Below are positions 15,787-23,924 of a stretch of 64,000 bases of DNA, piece after piece. Made by a program: the position numbers and the translations under genes. This DNA comes from Bacteroides sp. (GTDB lineage Bacteria > Bacteroidota > Bacteroidia > Bacteroidales > Bacteroidaceae): positions 31,774 through 95,773 of the forward strand of contig DXWV01000050.1 in assembly GCA_019416685.1 (NCBI GenBank). Direction: 5' to 3'. Below the pieces are notes generated by a model. The model was not told the origin of the DNA. It saw nothing but the letters and a program-made list of their open reading frames with translations, and searched no databases. The first letter of the stretch is position 1, and each line of letters starts with the position of its first letter.

Positions 15787-17106
15787 ATGATTTCAGATAG
15801 CAATAAAAAACTGGCACAATGGGCAATGGATTATGCCTTGAAGAATGGTTGTCAGCAAGCAAAAGTGAATCTTTATACCGGGTCAAACTCCTCTTTTGAG
15901 TTGCGTGATGCTAAAATGGACCGTTTACAGCAGGCTTCGGAAAATGGCTTGACTATTTTCTTATATGTAGACGGACGCTATGGAACCTATTCTACCAATC
16001 GACTGGATAAGAAAGAACTTGAAACATTTATAAAGAATGGTATTGATTCTACCCGTTATCTGGCAAAGGACGAGGCGCGTGTTTTGCCGGATGCTTCCCG
16101 CTATTACAAAGGAGGAAGCCCCGATTTGAAGTTGTTGGATGCAAAATTTTCTTCCATCCGTCCCGATGATAAAGTAGCATTGGCAAAAGCTGTTGCCGAA
16201 GAGGCACTGGGCAAAGATGACCGTATTATCTCTGTCAGCTCTTCTTATAGTGATGGAGATAATTTTGGATACCGGATCACCAGTAATGGTTTTGAAGGAG
16301 AAACAAAATCAAGCTGGTATTCTCTTTATGCCGAGGTTGCAATAAAGGGTGAAGGAGAAGCGCGCCCTTCTGCCGGCTGGTATGAATCATCACTCTATTT
16401 TGATAAACTGGTAAAAGCAGGCATCGGGCAGAAAGCTCTGGAGCGTGTATTGCGTAAGGTAGGGCAAAGAAAGGCGAAATCCGGTAAATATACGATGGTG
16501 GTAGATCCGATGAATGTCAGTCAGCTACTTAGTCCTTTGATGGATGCTCTTTATGGATCTTCGCTTCAGCAGAAAAACTCTTTCCTGCTGGATAAGCTGA
16601 ATGAGAAAGTATTGGCCGATAAGATGACATTAATAGACGAACCACATCTGCAACAAGCATCTGGCGCCCGCTATTTTGATAGTGAAGGCGTAGCAACAGA
16701 GCGACGTCCGGTTTTTGAGAATGGAGTGTTGAAAACTTATTTTATAGATACCTATAATGCCAGAAAGATGGGCGTTTCTCCGACTGTTAACTCACCCTCT
16801 ATTCTGGTCATGCAAACGGGCTTAAAGGATCTCGACGGGCTGGTAGCCGGAGTGGATCATGGAATCCTTGTGACAGGTTTTAATGGGGGTAACTGTAACA
16901 GTTCTACAGGAGATTTTTCGTATGGTATCGAAGGGTTCCTTATTGAAAATGGGAAACTGACACAGCCTGTATCCGAAATGAATGTTACCGGTAATATGTT
17001 GACTCTCTGGTCGTCGTTGTCCGAAACAGGAAACGATCCGCGATTGTCTTCATCCTGGCGTATCCCGTCGCTGGTCTTTGAAGGTGTGGACTTTAGCGGA
17101 CTCTAA
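15787..17106 (+). CDS. PmbA/TldE-family protein (non-metal subunit of the TldD/E protease)
   Basis: 439 residues with the PmbA_TldD fold. The HExxxH metal motif of TldD is absent, as expected for TldE. It has ARYFDSEGVATERRPVFENG in place of TldD's equivalent loop, and the C-terminal NGGNCNSSTGDFSYGIEGFLIENG. There is no signal peptide, unlike its TldD partner upstream. If the TldD leader is real, the two subunits would need either co-export or retention of TldD in the cytoplasm. The gene ends before a strong hairpin at 17141-17208. Confidence 0.88.
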   Translation: MISDSNKKLAQWAMDYALKNGCQQAKVNLYTGSNSSFELRDAKMDRLQQASENGLTIFLYVDGRYGTYSTNRLDKKELETFIKNGIDSTRYLAKDEARVLPDASRYYKGGSPDLKLLDAKFSSIRPDDKVALAKAVAEEALGKDDRIISVSSSYSDGDNFGYRITSNGFEGETKSSWYSLYAEVAIKGEGEARPSAGWYESSLYFDKLVKAGIGQKALERVLRKVGQRKAKSGKYTMVVDPMNVSQLLSPLMDALYGSSLQQKNSFLLDKLNEKVLADKMTLIDEPHLQQASGARYFDSEGVATERRPVFENGVLKTYFIDTYNARKMGVSPTVNSPSILVMQTGLKDLDGLVAGVDHGILVTGFNGGNCNSSTGDFSYGIEGFLIENGKLTQPVSEMNVTGNMLTLWSSLSETGNDPRLSSSWRIPSLVFEGVDFSGL

Positions 17107-17140
17107 ATTAATCTTATACAAATCTTTCCGAAACACACTT

Positions 17141-17208
17141 GCATCCTGTACACTATTTCTTGGCATTTCAATGACAAAAGCTGAGAGGTGTACAGGATGC
17201 CCTCTTTT
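17141..17208 (+). terminator. Terminator hairpin after pmbA
   Basis: Bases 17141-17153 (gcatcctgtacac) pair perfectly with 17188-17200 over 13 positions. The long loop is 34 bases, and cctcttttat follows. It is a probable end of the folP-cdaA-tldD-pmbA transcript. Confidence 0.65.
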
Positions 17209-17314
17209 ATATACTCACTACTATGTTCACTACTTTAAGTGTGTAAGTCAATACTTATCATGCAATCAGACCACCCTATTTTTGCTTGTAATAAATCAAA
17301 TGGAAAGAATCAAC

Positions 17315-17406
17315 AACATCCGGATGTTGTTGGTGAAAACATCTCCATGTTGTAAATCAAAACATCCGGGTGTTTTGCATGATAACATCCGGATGTTTTG
17401 TGCTCT
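17315..17406. repeat. Array 1: four tandem 23-base units with palindromic cores
   Basis: Units start at 17315, 17338, 17361 and 17384. Their 14-base cores read AACATCCGGATGTT, AACATCTCCATGTT, AACATCCGGGTGTT and AACATCCGGATGTT, followed by 9-base linkers that diverge. Core centres fall at 17321.5, 17344.5, 17367.5 and 17390.5, an exact 23-base pitch. The first unit extends to a perfect 22-base palindrome (17311-17332). It lies between convergent genes. The unrelated arrays at 34914-35005 and 63651-63742 have the same pitch and copy number. Confidence 0.9.
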
Positions 17407-17461
17407 TAAATCTAAAGAAGAGTACTAAAGGATTAGTAGATAATGCTTTGTATTATAGCTG

Positions 17462-18475
17462 TTAATTTAGCATTAAACTCATATAGGGTTGTAATGGAGA
17501 GAGGAGCTTTTCGCATAGTTCCCCGATGGTCAATTGCCGGTGGCTACCTAATGACCGTTCTTTACTGAATTTACATTTTCCTTTGTAAAGGTAGTAGTAG
17601 CCATTATTTATAACCAATTGTTCGTCTGTTAACTTTATACTCATTTCAATTTCCGGATGCAAAGCCGCATGAAGTTGCAGAATTGTTCTGGCATCAATGA
17701 TACGTGCCATGCCGAGGGGATATTGTTCTTCGGTAGCCATAGGGGGAGTAATAATTGTAATAGCGTCGGTACCTGCTTCCTGCCGGATATGATAGAGCAA
17801 TGCTTTTTCAATTTCGTCGTTTTCTGTTAGCAATTCACTTATTTGCAATCCATTTCCATTCGGATAAACAATGGCTATACCTGCTATCTGTTCCTGAACG
17901 GTAGCTATATAGAATGTGCCTTTACTGATAAGCAGATCTGCGAAAATTACTTTAAAGTCACTAAAAGTATGCTGAATACAGCAAGGGCGCTCAGACATTT
18001 TTTGGTCGAGATATTGATATACCTCTTCATTGGCATCTGCTAATTTCGTTATGAAGATATCCGGCACAGGACTTATGTTCCATTGTGATATGTTTTTTTC
18101 CGAATAACGGAATACTGGCATATACCCCATACGCGCATAATAATCAAACAACCAGGGCTCTGCGGGGATCAGTGTGCTAAGAACAACGCGATTATACCTC
18201 ATACGTGCAAATGCTTGTGAAAGTAACTCACGCATGACTCCGTTTCCCCGGAAATCGGGATGGGTACAAGCACCGGAGATATATGAAGTCTGAATTTGTT
18301 CACCACAAAAGGTCATAGGATAGGGTATCATCTGAAGTGCAGAGACAACTTCTTTACCGCTTTCTATAGCGATATTAACTTCGTCATTATAACGCAGGCG
18401 AAAATACATATCGATGAACGCATCGCTATCGTCAAAACAAAGCTTCCATAGAGCTTTTATCTGTTGTTTGGTCAT
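17462..18475 (-). CDS. GNAT-family N-acetyltransferase
   Basis: 337 residues. The N-terminal half is a GNAT domain with the acetyl-CoA loop in TSYISGACTHPDFRGNGVMRELL (the Q/RxxGxG/A element reads RGNGVM) and a following LIPAEPWLFDYYARMGY. The C-terminal half has weaker similarity to the sterol-carrier-like tail seen in Eis-type enzymes. The substrate is not evident. It begins 7 bases after the stop of the DUF2156 gene and the pair is probably one operon of two acyl-transfer enzymes of the GNAT superfamily. Confidence 0.82.
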   Translation of the reverse strand: MTKQQIKALWKLCFDDSDAFIDMYFRLRYNDEVNIAIESGKEVVSALQMIPYPMTFCGEQIQTSYISGACTHPDFRGNGVMRELLSQAFARMRYNRVVLSTLIPAEPWLFDYYARMGYMPVFRYSEKNISQWNISPVPDIFITKLADANEEVYQYLDQKMSERPCCIQHTFSDFKVIFADLLISKGTFYIATVQEQIAGIAIVYPNGNGLQISELLTENDEIEKALLYHIRQEAGTDAITIITPPMATEEQYPLGMARIIDARTILQLHAALHPEIEMSIKLTDEQLVINNGYYYLYKGKCKFSKERSLGSHRQLTIGELCEKLLSPLQPYMSLMLN

Positions 18476-18482
18476 TTTTATC

Positions 18483-19400
18483 TTACCATTTAATCATTTC
18501 CAAAGGATGTTCTTTAAAACATGCCATATACTTCTCCAGGATAGTAACGGGCTGGTAGGATAGTTTTGCTTTTCGCAGACCTTCAATACCCAGATCCTCT
18601 TCACGGTTAATGTAGATATATTGTTCGGGGATGTGATTGGCAAATTCATAGTTGATCATGGCATAAGCCCCATCAATTGTTGTGTCAGCTTTTTCTACAT
18701 GCACACCGAAAGTCTCTTTGTTGATAGGCATCCCAAAAGTAAATGCAACAATCTTGCCGTCAACGTGAAGTATTCCACCCGTTAACCCCAGTGCTTCGAA
18801 ATGATTCAATGCATAAATAAGGGCACGGCGTTCATTACCGGTACCTTCCTGTTGGTCACAGTTATTCACCTTACACCATTCAGCTTCCAGATCTAAACAT
18901 TCCTGAATACGATCAGGGGTGATAGGGGTATATTCATAGTTACTGTATGTGTTGCGGAATTTATTAATATGGTTTCGCTTAGACTGGAATTTTTTTCCTT
19001 TTAGCGTAGCCAGATCGGTGTGCAGGTAGATATAATCTGCATAGTCTCTGTCGGCAGTAAATGTAAACTGTCCCGGCATGATCTCCTCAAGTTCTTCCCT
19101 CATACATGAACATACACCCAGCATACAGAATGGTTGCCCTTCCTGATTTGCATCTTCGATGAGCATATCCAGTACCTTTCTCAGATTTCCTTTTCCGACA
19201 GGCATCATATAGGCCAGTTCGTCTCCGACCCAGAATTTGAACGCCAGAAAATCGTCAATGATGGCGAACTGAGTGTTATACAGAAATCTCCAACTGCAAA
19301 GGTTGGAAAAAGAAAGGTCGCAATTGCGACGACTACTGTTCATCGTGTAAGATGTAATGGTATCCTTGTCCTGGATAGTGATATCCTTAAAATCTATCAT
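18483..19400 (-). CDS. DUF2156 (LPG-synthase C-terminal-like) domain protein
   Basis: 305 residues, matching the DUF2156/PF09924 fold, a double GNAT domain shared with the aminoacyl-phosphatidylglycerol synthase MprF. Features include FSNLCSWRFLYNTQFAIID near the start, KFQSKRNHINKFRNTYSNYEY in the middle and GIEGLRKAKLSYQPV at the end. There is no membrane part, so this is the stand-alone soluble form; its substrate is unknown. It precedes the GNAT gene by 7 bases in the same direction. Start chosen at 19400 (MIDFKDITIQDKD). Confidence 0.85.
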   Translation of the reverse strand: MIDFKDITIQDKDTITSYTMNSSRRNCDLSFSNLCSWRFLYNTQFAIIDDFLAFKFWVGDELAYMMPVGKGNLRKVLDMLIEDANQEGQPFCMLGVCSCMREELEEIMPGQFTFTADRDYADYIYLHTDLATLKGKKFQSKRNHINKFRNTYSNYEYTPITPDRIQECLDLEAEWCKVNNCDQQEGTGNERRALIYALNHFEALGLTGGILHVDGKIVAFTFGMPINKETFGVHVEKADTTIDGAYAMINYEFANHIPEQYIYINREEDLGIEGLRKAKLSYQPVTILEKYMACFKEHPLEMIKW

Positions 19401-19454
19401 ATAAAATTTATTTTGCTTTTCGCTTACTAATATAACAAATAGAGGACGTTTTTG

Positions 19455-20150
19455 TTAGAGAAGACCTAATAATCGGAGAATTGTTGGAGTCAATAATGCA
19501 GTGAATATTCCGTTTAATGTCAATCCCAGACTGGCATATGCTCCATATTTACTACTGATATCCATCGCAGTGGAGGTTCCTACCGCATGAGCAGCGGTTC
19601 CCATGGATAATCCCTGGGCTATCGGACTACCTACATGCATCAGTTTCATTGTTTTGAATCCGAGTATAGCCCCCAGTAATCCGACACAGACTACTACTGC
19701 TGCAGTCAGCGAAGGAATACCTCCTAAGGTTTTGGTTACTTCCATGGCAATAGGAGTAGTTACGGATTTCGGAGCCAGAGAGAGAATAACTTCTTGTGAA
19801 GCTCCCATTAGTTTGGCTATCAGTACAACGGAAACAACTCCGACAAAACAGCCTGCCAACTGTGATAATAATATGGGCAACAATTGTTTTTTGATCGTTT
19901 CCAGCTGCAGATACAGAGGTACACCCAATGCTACTACTGCCGGTTTTAGCCAGAACTCAATCAGATGACCACCTTCATTGTAGGTTTCATAACTGATATG
20001 GGTTATTTTCAGAAAAATGATAAGGACGGCTATAGTGAGCAAAATGGGATTTAGCAAAAGAAATCCCGTTTTCTTTTGCAGTAGCTTGGCAAAGAAATAA
20101 ATCCCGAAGGTGATAGCCAACAGGAAGAATTCATTTTCTAAATAATTCAT
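19455..20150 (-). CDS. lrgB: LrgB/CidB-family membrane protein
   Basis: 231 residues with about seven hydrophobic segments. The family's conserved blocks are present: SLAPKSVTTPIAMEV and GTAAHAVGTSTAM. LrgB works with LrgA in holin-like control of cell lysis; plant and bacterial homologues move glycolate or pyruvate. Its start overlaps the end of lrgA by 4 bases, so the two are translationally coupled. Confidence 0.92.
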   Translation of the reverse strand: MNYLENEFFLLAITFGIYFFAKLLQKKTGFLLLNPILLTIAVLIIFLKITHISYETYNEGGHLIEFWLKPAVVALGVPLYLQLETIKKQLLPILLSQLAGCFVGVVSVVLIAKLMGASQEVILSLAPKSVTTPIAMEVTKTLGGIPSLTAAVVVCVGLLGAILGFKTMKLMHVGSPIAQGLSMGTAAHAVGTSTAMDISSKYGAYASLGLTLNGIFTALLTPTILRLLGLL

Positions 20151-20485
20151 TTGATCCTACGTGTTAATTGGTGAACCCATCCGGTGACAATAAGCACCAG
20201 AATGGTACTGATAAGGGTTGCAACTACTATCGGCCAGAATTGTGCCTCTATGATGTCAAAATAGAGCATAAGGGCAACTCCTGGTGGAATAAAGAAGAAT
20301 CCCAGATTAGCAACTAAGAAGTCGGACATACCTTGCACCCAATGCAACTTAATCCAACCCAATTTCAGAAACAGGGTGAGCAACAACATTCCTATGATGC
20401 TGGACGGTAACTTAATTCCCGTGAGAAAAACAATCAATTCACCCAAAGCCAAACAGCCAAATAAAATGGCACACTGACGTATCAT
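20147..20485 (-). CDS. lrgA: LrgA/CidA-family holin-like protein
   Basis: 112 residues and four hydrophobic segments, the normal size of LrgA/CidA. GIKLPSSIIGMLLL and FFIPPGVALMLYFDII are recognisable family blocks. It is the first gene of a two-gene operon with lrgB. A minus-strand TAACTTTG at 20516-20523 is a likely -7 box. Confidence 0.9.
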   Translation of the reverse strand: MIRQCAILFGCLALGELIVFLTGIKLPSSIIGMLLLTLFLKLGWIKLHWVQGMSDFLVANLGFFFIPPGVALMLYFDIIEAQFWPIVVATLISTILVLIVTGWVHQLTRRIK

Positions 20486-20515
20486 ATTTTATACCTATTG
20501 AATTTGAAAACGGCG

Positions 20516-20523
20516 CAAAGTTA
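20516..20523 (-). promoter_or_regulatory. -7 box of lrgAB
   Basis: Minus-strand TAACTTTG matches TAnnTTTG, 30 bases upstream of the lrgA start. No clear -33 box. Confidence 0.45.
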
Positions 20524-20629
20524 TGAAATAAGTAGGAGAGTTGTCACTGTTTTCCGTGAAGAAATTATTTTAACCATTCAATTGTATGAAAAAAAACAAT
20601 GAAAAAAGGAATAGAAAGGAAAATATATA

Positions 20630-20637
20630 TATTTTTG
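20630..20637 (+). promoter_or_regulatory. -7 box of the exported-protein operon
   Basis: TATTTTTG matches TAnnTTTG, 54 bases upstream of the start at 20692. It gives a leader of about 45-50 bases. Confidence 0.5.
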
Positions 20638-20691
20638 CAAATATCAATGTCCGAATTAAAAACGAATATTAACTACTAAAACAAGACGAAT

Positions 20692-21375
20692 ATGAAGAAA
20701 AACTTATTAATCAGCGTTTTCACGGCTTTTGCTCTGATGTTATCTGTAAATAGCTTTGCACAAGAAAAGGCAACCAAGAAAGACTACAAAACAATGGCAA
20801 AACAAGAGAAAGTTTTGAACAATGAACTGAAAAAAAAGGCACTTAAAGATGCACGCAAAGAAGCTAAGAAATTAACGAAAGAAGGGTTTAAAACTCCAAT
20901 TGGAAAATTACCATTGGATAAGCAGATAGAGAATGCATGGCAGAAGCAGGCAGAAATGACTCCGGACGGAACTCCGTTCTGGTATGTTGCTTCCTCAAGA
21001 GCTATTGGTGGCAATCAGTCTTCTGCTGTTTTGCAGGCAACCAATGCTGCCAAGATAGAACTTGCGGGGCAGATTCAAACAAAAGTGTCTCAGCTGATTG
21101 AGGCAAAAGTGGCCAATGATGATATGGGACAGGAAGAAGCTGCCAGTCTTTCAAGTGTAGTTGCTGCCAGTAAAAGTGTGATTTCGGCTACTTTGGGGCG
21201 TATCACTCCATTGGTAGAAGTGTATAGAACGCTTGAAAACAAAAATGTAGAGGTGATGGTAACACTTGGATATAGTCTGGAATCTGCCAATAAGGCTGCG
21301 ATTAGTGCAGTACGTGCCGAATTGGCAAAGAAGTCGGAAGATCTGGCCAAAGAACTGGATAAGTTAGGATATTAA
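20692..21375 (+). CDS. Exported protein of unknown function (LPP20-like C-terminal part)
   Basis: 227 residues with a Sec signal peptide ending near NSFAQ (residue 23). A Lys-rich, probably coiled-coil stretch (about 25-65) is followed by a compact domain with AEMTPDGTPFWYVASSRAIGG and AKIELAGQIQTKVSQLIEAK. That layout, an alpha/beta core followed by helices, recalls LPP20-type lipoproteins, but there is no lipobox. First of three co-directional exported-protein genes; the next starts 30 bases downstream. No function is assigned. Confidence 0.8.
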   Translation: MKKNLLISVFTAFALMLSVNSFAQEKATKKDYKTMAKQEKVLNNELKKKALKDARKEAKKLTKEGFKTPIGKLPLDKQIENAWQKQAEMTPDGTPFWYVASSRAIGGNQSSAVLQATNAAKIELAGQIQTKVSQLIEAKVANDDMGQEEAASLSSVVAASKSVISATLGRITPLVEVYRTLENKNVEVMVTLGYSLESANKAAISAVRAELAKKSEDLAKELDKLGY

Positions 21376-21405
21376 GGATCGATTATTAAAAAGGGAAAGA
21401 TTTGA

Positions 21406-22203
21406 ATGAGAATAAATAGGCTACTCGGAGTTATAGCTATTTTATTGTTGATATCTGCCGGAAGCCTTTGTGCCCAGGACATTGTTAAGGTGAAAGGGGT
21501 ACAGGGGCGTTGGCAGGTCAGTGAAGAGATCACTTTGAAGCAAGCTGAGGAACGCGCTTTTATGGAAGCCAAGAAAGCTGCTTTACAGAAAGCTGGGGTG
21601 ATGGAAAACGTCTGGTCGGTTTTCGGGCAGATAACTCAGAATGACGGGCAAGAGTTTCATGAGGCATATTCACAGATGAGTGTGCTTGCTATTGGGGGCA
21701 TGATAAATGTTACCCATAAAAAGATAGAAGAGATATGGGACACAGATACCCGTAGCCTTTATAAAGTAGTGACGATTGATGCTACTGTGCAGAAGAATGC
21801 CAAACCTGATAATGCCTATGCACTTGAAGTGAAGGGGGTGGAAACTCTTTATAAGGAAGGGGATGCGTTTACTTGCCGGCTGACGGTGCATGGAACGGAT
21901 TCTTATCTAAAATTTTTCTGGTTTGACAGTACGGGAGGAGCATTGCTATATCCCAATACATACGAGGCAAATAATTTGCTCAAAGCAGGGCAGGAGTATA
22001 AGATTCCTTTCAGTAATGCGGTGGATTATCTTATGGAAAAACAACCGGGTAAAGACAATGAGAAGATCAACATTATGATGGTAGCTACTAAAGAGAATAT
22101 CCCTTTTACAGAAGTGGTTACTTATCAGAATGTGTTGAAATGGGTCTATTCAATCCCGGTCAACCAGCGTTGTGCTTTCTATGAGATGGTGTTGATTAAG
22201 TAG
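21406..22203 (+). CDS. Exported DUF4384-like protein
   Basis: 265 residues with a signal peptide (ending about SLCAQ, residue 23). The N-terminal half (KQAEERAFMEAKKAALQKAGV) resembles the LPP20/FlgT-N type fold found in outer-membrane accessory proteins. The C-terminal half has FTCRLTVHGTDSYLKFFWFD and LLYPNTYEANNLLKAGQ, fitting DUF4384, a beta-domain of unknown role often next to caspase-like or kinase modules. Middle gene of a three-gene operon, 30 and 39 bases from its neighbours. Confidence 0.8.
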   Translation: MRINRLLGVIAILLLISAGSLCAQDIVKVKGVQGRWQVSEEITLKQAEERAFMEAKKAALQKAGVMENVWSVFGQITQNDGQEFHEAYSQMSVLAIGGMINVTHKKIEEIWDTDTRSLYKVVTIDATVQKNAKPDNAYALEVKGVETLYKEGDAFTCRLTVHGTDSYLKFFWFDSTGGALLYPNTYEANNLLKAGQEYKIPFSNAVDYLMEKQPGKDNEKINIMMVATKENIPFTEVVTYQNVLKWVYSIPVNQRCAFYEMVLIK

Positions 22204-22242
22204 GATAATAATGAGTCGCTGGTTACTAAAAACAATACGCAG

Positions 22243-23793
22243 ATGAATAAGATGAAGTGTATTTTTCCTTTTGTGATTGGGCTATTGACTGTTCCGGTGG
22301 CAATGGCGCAAGATGTTGACTTTGAAAAGGAATTTGATAGTTTTCAAAAGCAGCAACAGAAAGAGTTTAATGATTTTAAAAATAAGGCGGATGCCGACTT
22401 TGATACTTTTCTTAGAGAAGCGTGGACTAAGTTTGAGGCATTTGATGCTGTAGAAGCGCCGGTACGTCCTGAACCTGTCAAACAACCGGTATTTGATGGT
22501 AAACGGTCACAAGCACCCATTGAAATTAGACCGGCTCCTCCAAGAATACCGGGAATGGAAAGACCTACTCTTGAAGGGAAACCGGTTGAGATAAAGAAAC
22601 CCGCTTTACCATCTATTACGGATAAACCTGTACCTGGAGTGTATATTCCGGGACGGCCCTATCTTCCCGTTAAAATAGATATTCCGGTGGTACCGGAATC
22701 AGAGACTCCTGTACGTCGTACGCCTGTTGATTTTTACGGTTCTTCCTTTAATGTGGCAACGGATGCAATCGAAAATCTTGCATTGGCTGGGAATCGGGAA
22801 GCAGATGTTGCCGATGCGTGGAGCCAGCTTTGTAAAGCGGATCATGAACAATTGATAAAGGACTGCATGACTCTGCGTGAAGAGAAGAAGATGAGTGACT
22901 GGGGGTATTTGTTGTTTACTAAGAAGCTTGGCGAACAACTTTATGGTGAACAGCAGAAAGATGATATTGCTTTCCTGCAAATGTTTATTCTGAATAAATC
23001 GGGATATAAAGTACGTCTTTCCAAGATTAACGAGAAACTGAAACTGATGGTAGCACCTGCCGCAGCATTATATGGTATACCTTATATAATATTGGAGGGT
23101 ACCAAGTATTATGTCTTTGATGCGGAAAAGCAGAATGGGCCGATGGGAGTTTATACCTATAAGCAGGATTTTGCGAATGCAAAGAATTATGTTTCTCTTT
23201 CTATCGATGCGGCGCCTGAGTTTAATAGGATTGAATATGCAGAAGCCATATCTCCTAAATCCGGTTCGGTGAAAGTGGAGACGGTGGTTAATAAGAACCT
23301 GATTGAATTTTATAAGAGCTATCCGCAGTGTGATGTGTCGGTATATTATCACACTCCTATGAGTGAAGAGTTAAAAGCAACTTTGTATCCTCCTCTGAAA
23401 GAAGCGATCAAAGGTAAATCTCAGCGAGAGGCTGCTAATATACTTATAGAGTTTGTGCAGACAGGTTTTGAATATCAGACCGATGGGGCACAGTTTGGTT
23501 ATGAGAAACCTTTCTTCCTGGACGAAAACTTTTTTTATCCGGCTTGTGACTGTGAAGATCGTGCTATCTTGTATTCTACTTTAGTGAAAGATTTGTTAGG
23601 CCTGGATGCAATCTTACTCGATTATCCCAATCATATTGCTTCAGCAGTCCGCTTTACGGAGGAGATTCCCGGTGATTATGTGGTGCTGGACGATGGTGCC
23701 AAATACTTGATTTGTGATCCTACTTATATCGGTGCTTCTATCGGAATGTGTATGGAACAGTTTAAGGAAGTCTCTCCGCAAATCATTCGTTAG
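22243..23793 (+). CDS. Exported transglutaminase-like protein with a Phe-rich coiled region and Pro-rich linker
   Basis: 516 residues. A signal peptide ends near VAMAQ. Residues about 25-65 carry a repeating Phe pattern (FEKEFDSFQKQQQKEFNDF), probably coiled coil. Residues about 70-160 form a Pro-rich linker. The rest resembles transglutaminase-like peptidases: DCEDRAILYSTLV supplies Cys, PNHIASAV supplies His and LICDPTYIG supplies Asp, a full Cys-His-Asp triad. A periplasmic peptidase or crosslinking role is inferred. Last gene of the operon; a strong terminator follows at 23819-23842. An alternative start lies at 22252. Confidence 0.8.
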   Translation: MNKMKCIFPFVIGLLTVPVAMAQDVDFEKEFDSFQKQQQKEFNDFKNKADADFDTFLREAWTKFEAFDAVEAPVRPEPVKQPVFDGKRSQAPIEIRPAPPRIPGMERPTLEGKPVEIKKPALPSITDKPVPGVYIPGRPYLPVKIDIPVVPESETPVRRTPVDFYGSSFNVATDAIENLALAGNREADVADAWSQLCKADHEQLIKDCMTLREEKKMSDWGYLLFTKKLGEQLYGEQQKDDIAFLQMFILNKSGYKVRLSKINEKLKLMVAPAAALYGIPYIILEGTKYYVFDAEKQNGPMGVYTYKQDFANAKNYVSLSIDAAPEFNRIEYAEAISPKSGSVKVETVVNKNLIEFYKSYPQCDVSVYYHTPMSEELKATLYPPLKEAIKGKSQREAANILIEFVQTGFEYQTDGAQFGYEKPFFLDENFFYPACDCEDRAILYSTLVKDLLGLDAILLDYPNHIASAVRFTEEIPGDYVVLDDGAKYLICDPTYIGASIGMCMEQFKEVSPQIIR

Positions 23794-23818
23794 TGTTAAA
23801 TTATAATAATTGTATATT

Positions 23819-23842
23819 CGGGGCGTAAAAACGCCCCGTTTT
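23819..23842 (+). terminator. Intrinsic terminator after the exported-protein operon
   Basis: Perfect 8-base arms cggggcgt/acgccccg close a four-A loop and are followed by four T residues. It separates the exported-protein operon from pta. Confidence 0.9.
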
Positions 23843-23867
23843 GCAATGTAGATATTGCAAAATTGTG

Positions 23868-23875
23868 TACTTTTG
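23868..23875 (+). promoter_or_regulatory. -7 box of pta-ackA
   Basis: TACTTTTG matches TAnnTTTG, 50 bases before the pta start. A TTTG lies at 23840-23843, a slightly long 24-base gap. Confidence 0.5.
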
Positions 23876-23924
23876 CGGCGTGAATAACACCTACTACCGG
23901 AATTATACATAAAATTAAATATCT

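Larger units (their letters stand above)
17107..17461. other. Gene-free convergent intergenic region with a terminator and a 23-base-pitch array
   Basis: It contains the pmbA terminator (17141-17208), a TATTTTTG box at 17277-17284 with no evident -33 element, and the four-unit array at 17315-17406. An open frame of 116 codons (17078-17428) runs through all three but looks non-coding. Confidence 0.7.

Noticed and set aside
17311..17406. CRISPR array
   Set aside because: The units are only 23 bases, tandem with 9-base linkers, and no unique spacers of about 30 bases lie between them; no cas genes are in the window. The same applies to the arrays at 34914 and 63651.
17078..17428. 116-codon open frame over the first 23-base array
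   Set aside because: It overlaps the end of pmbA, a terminator and the palindrome array, has no ordinary composition or domain, and its frame is a by-product of the repeats.
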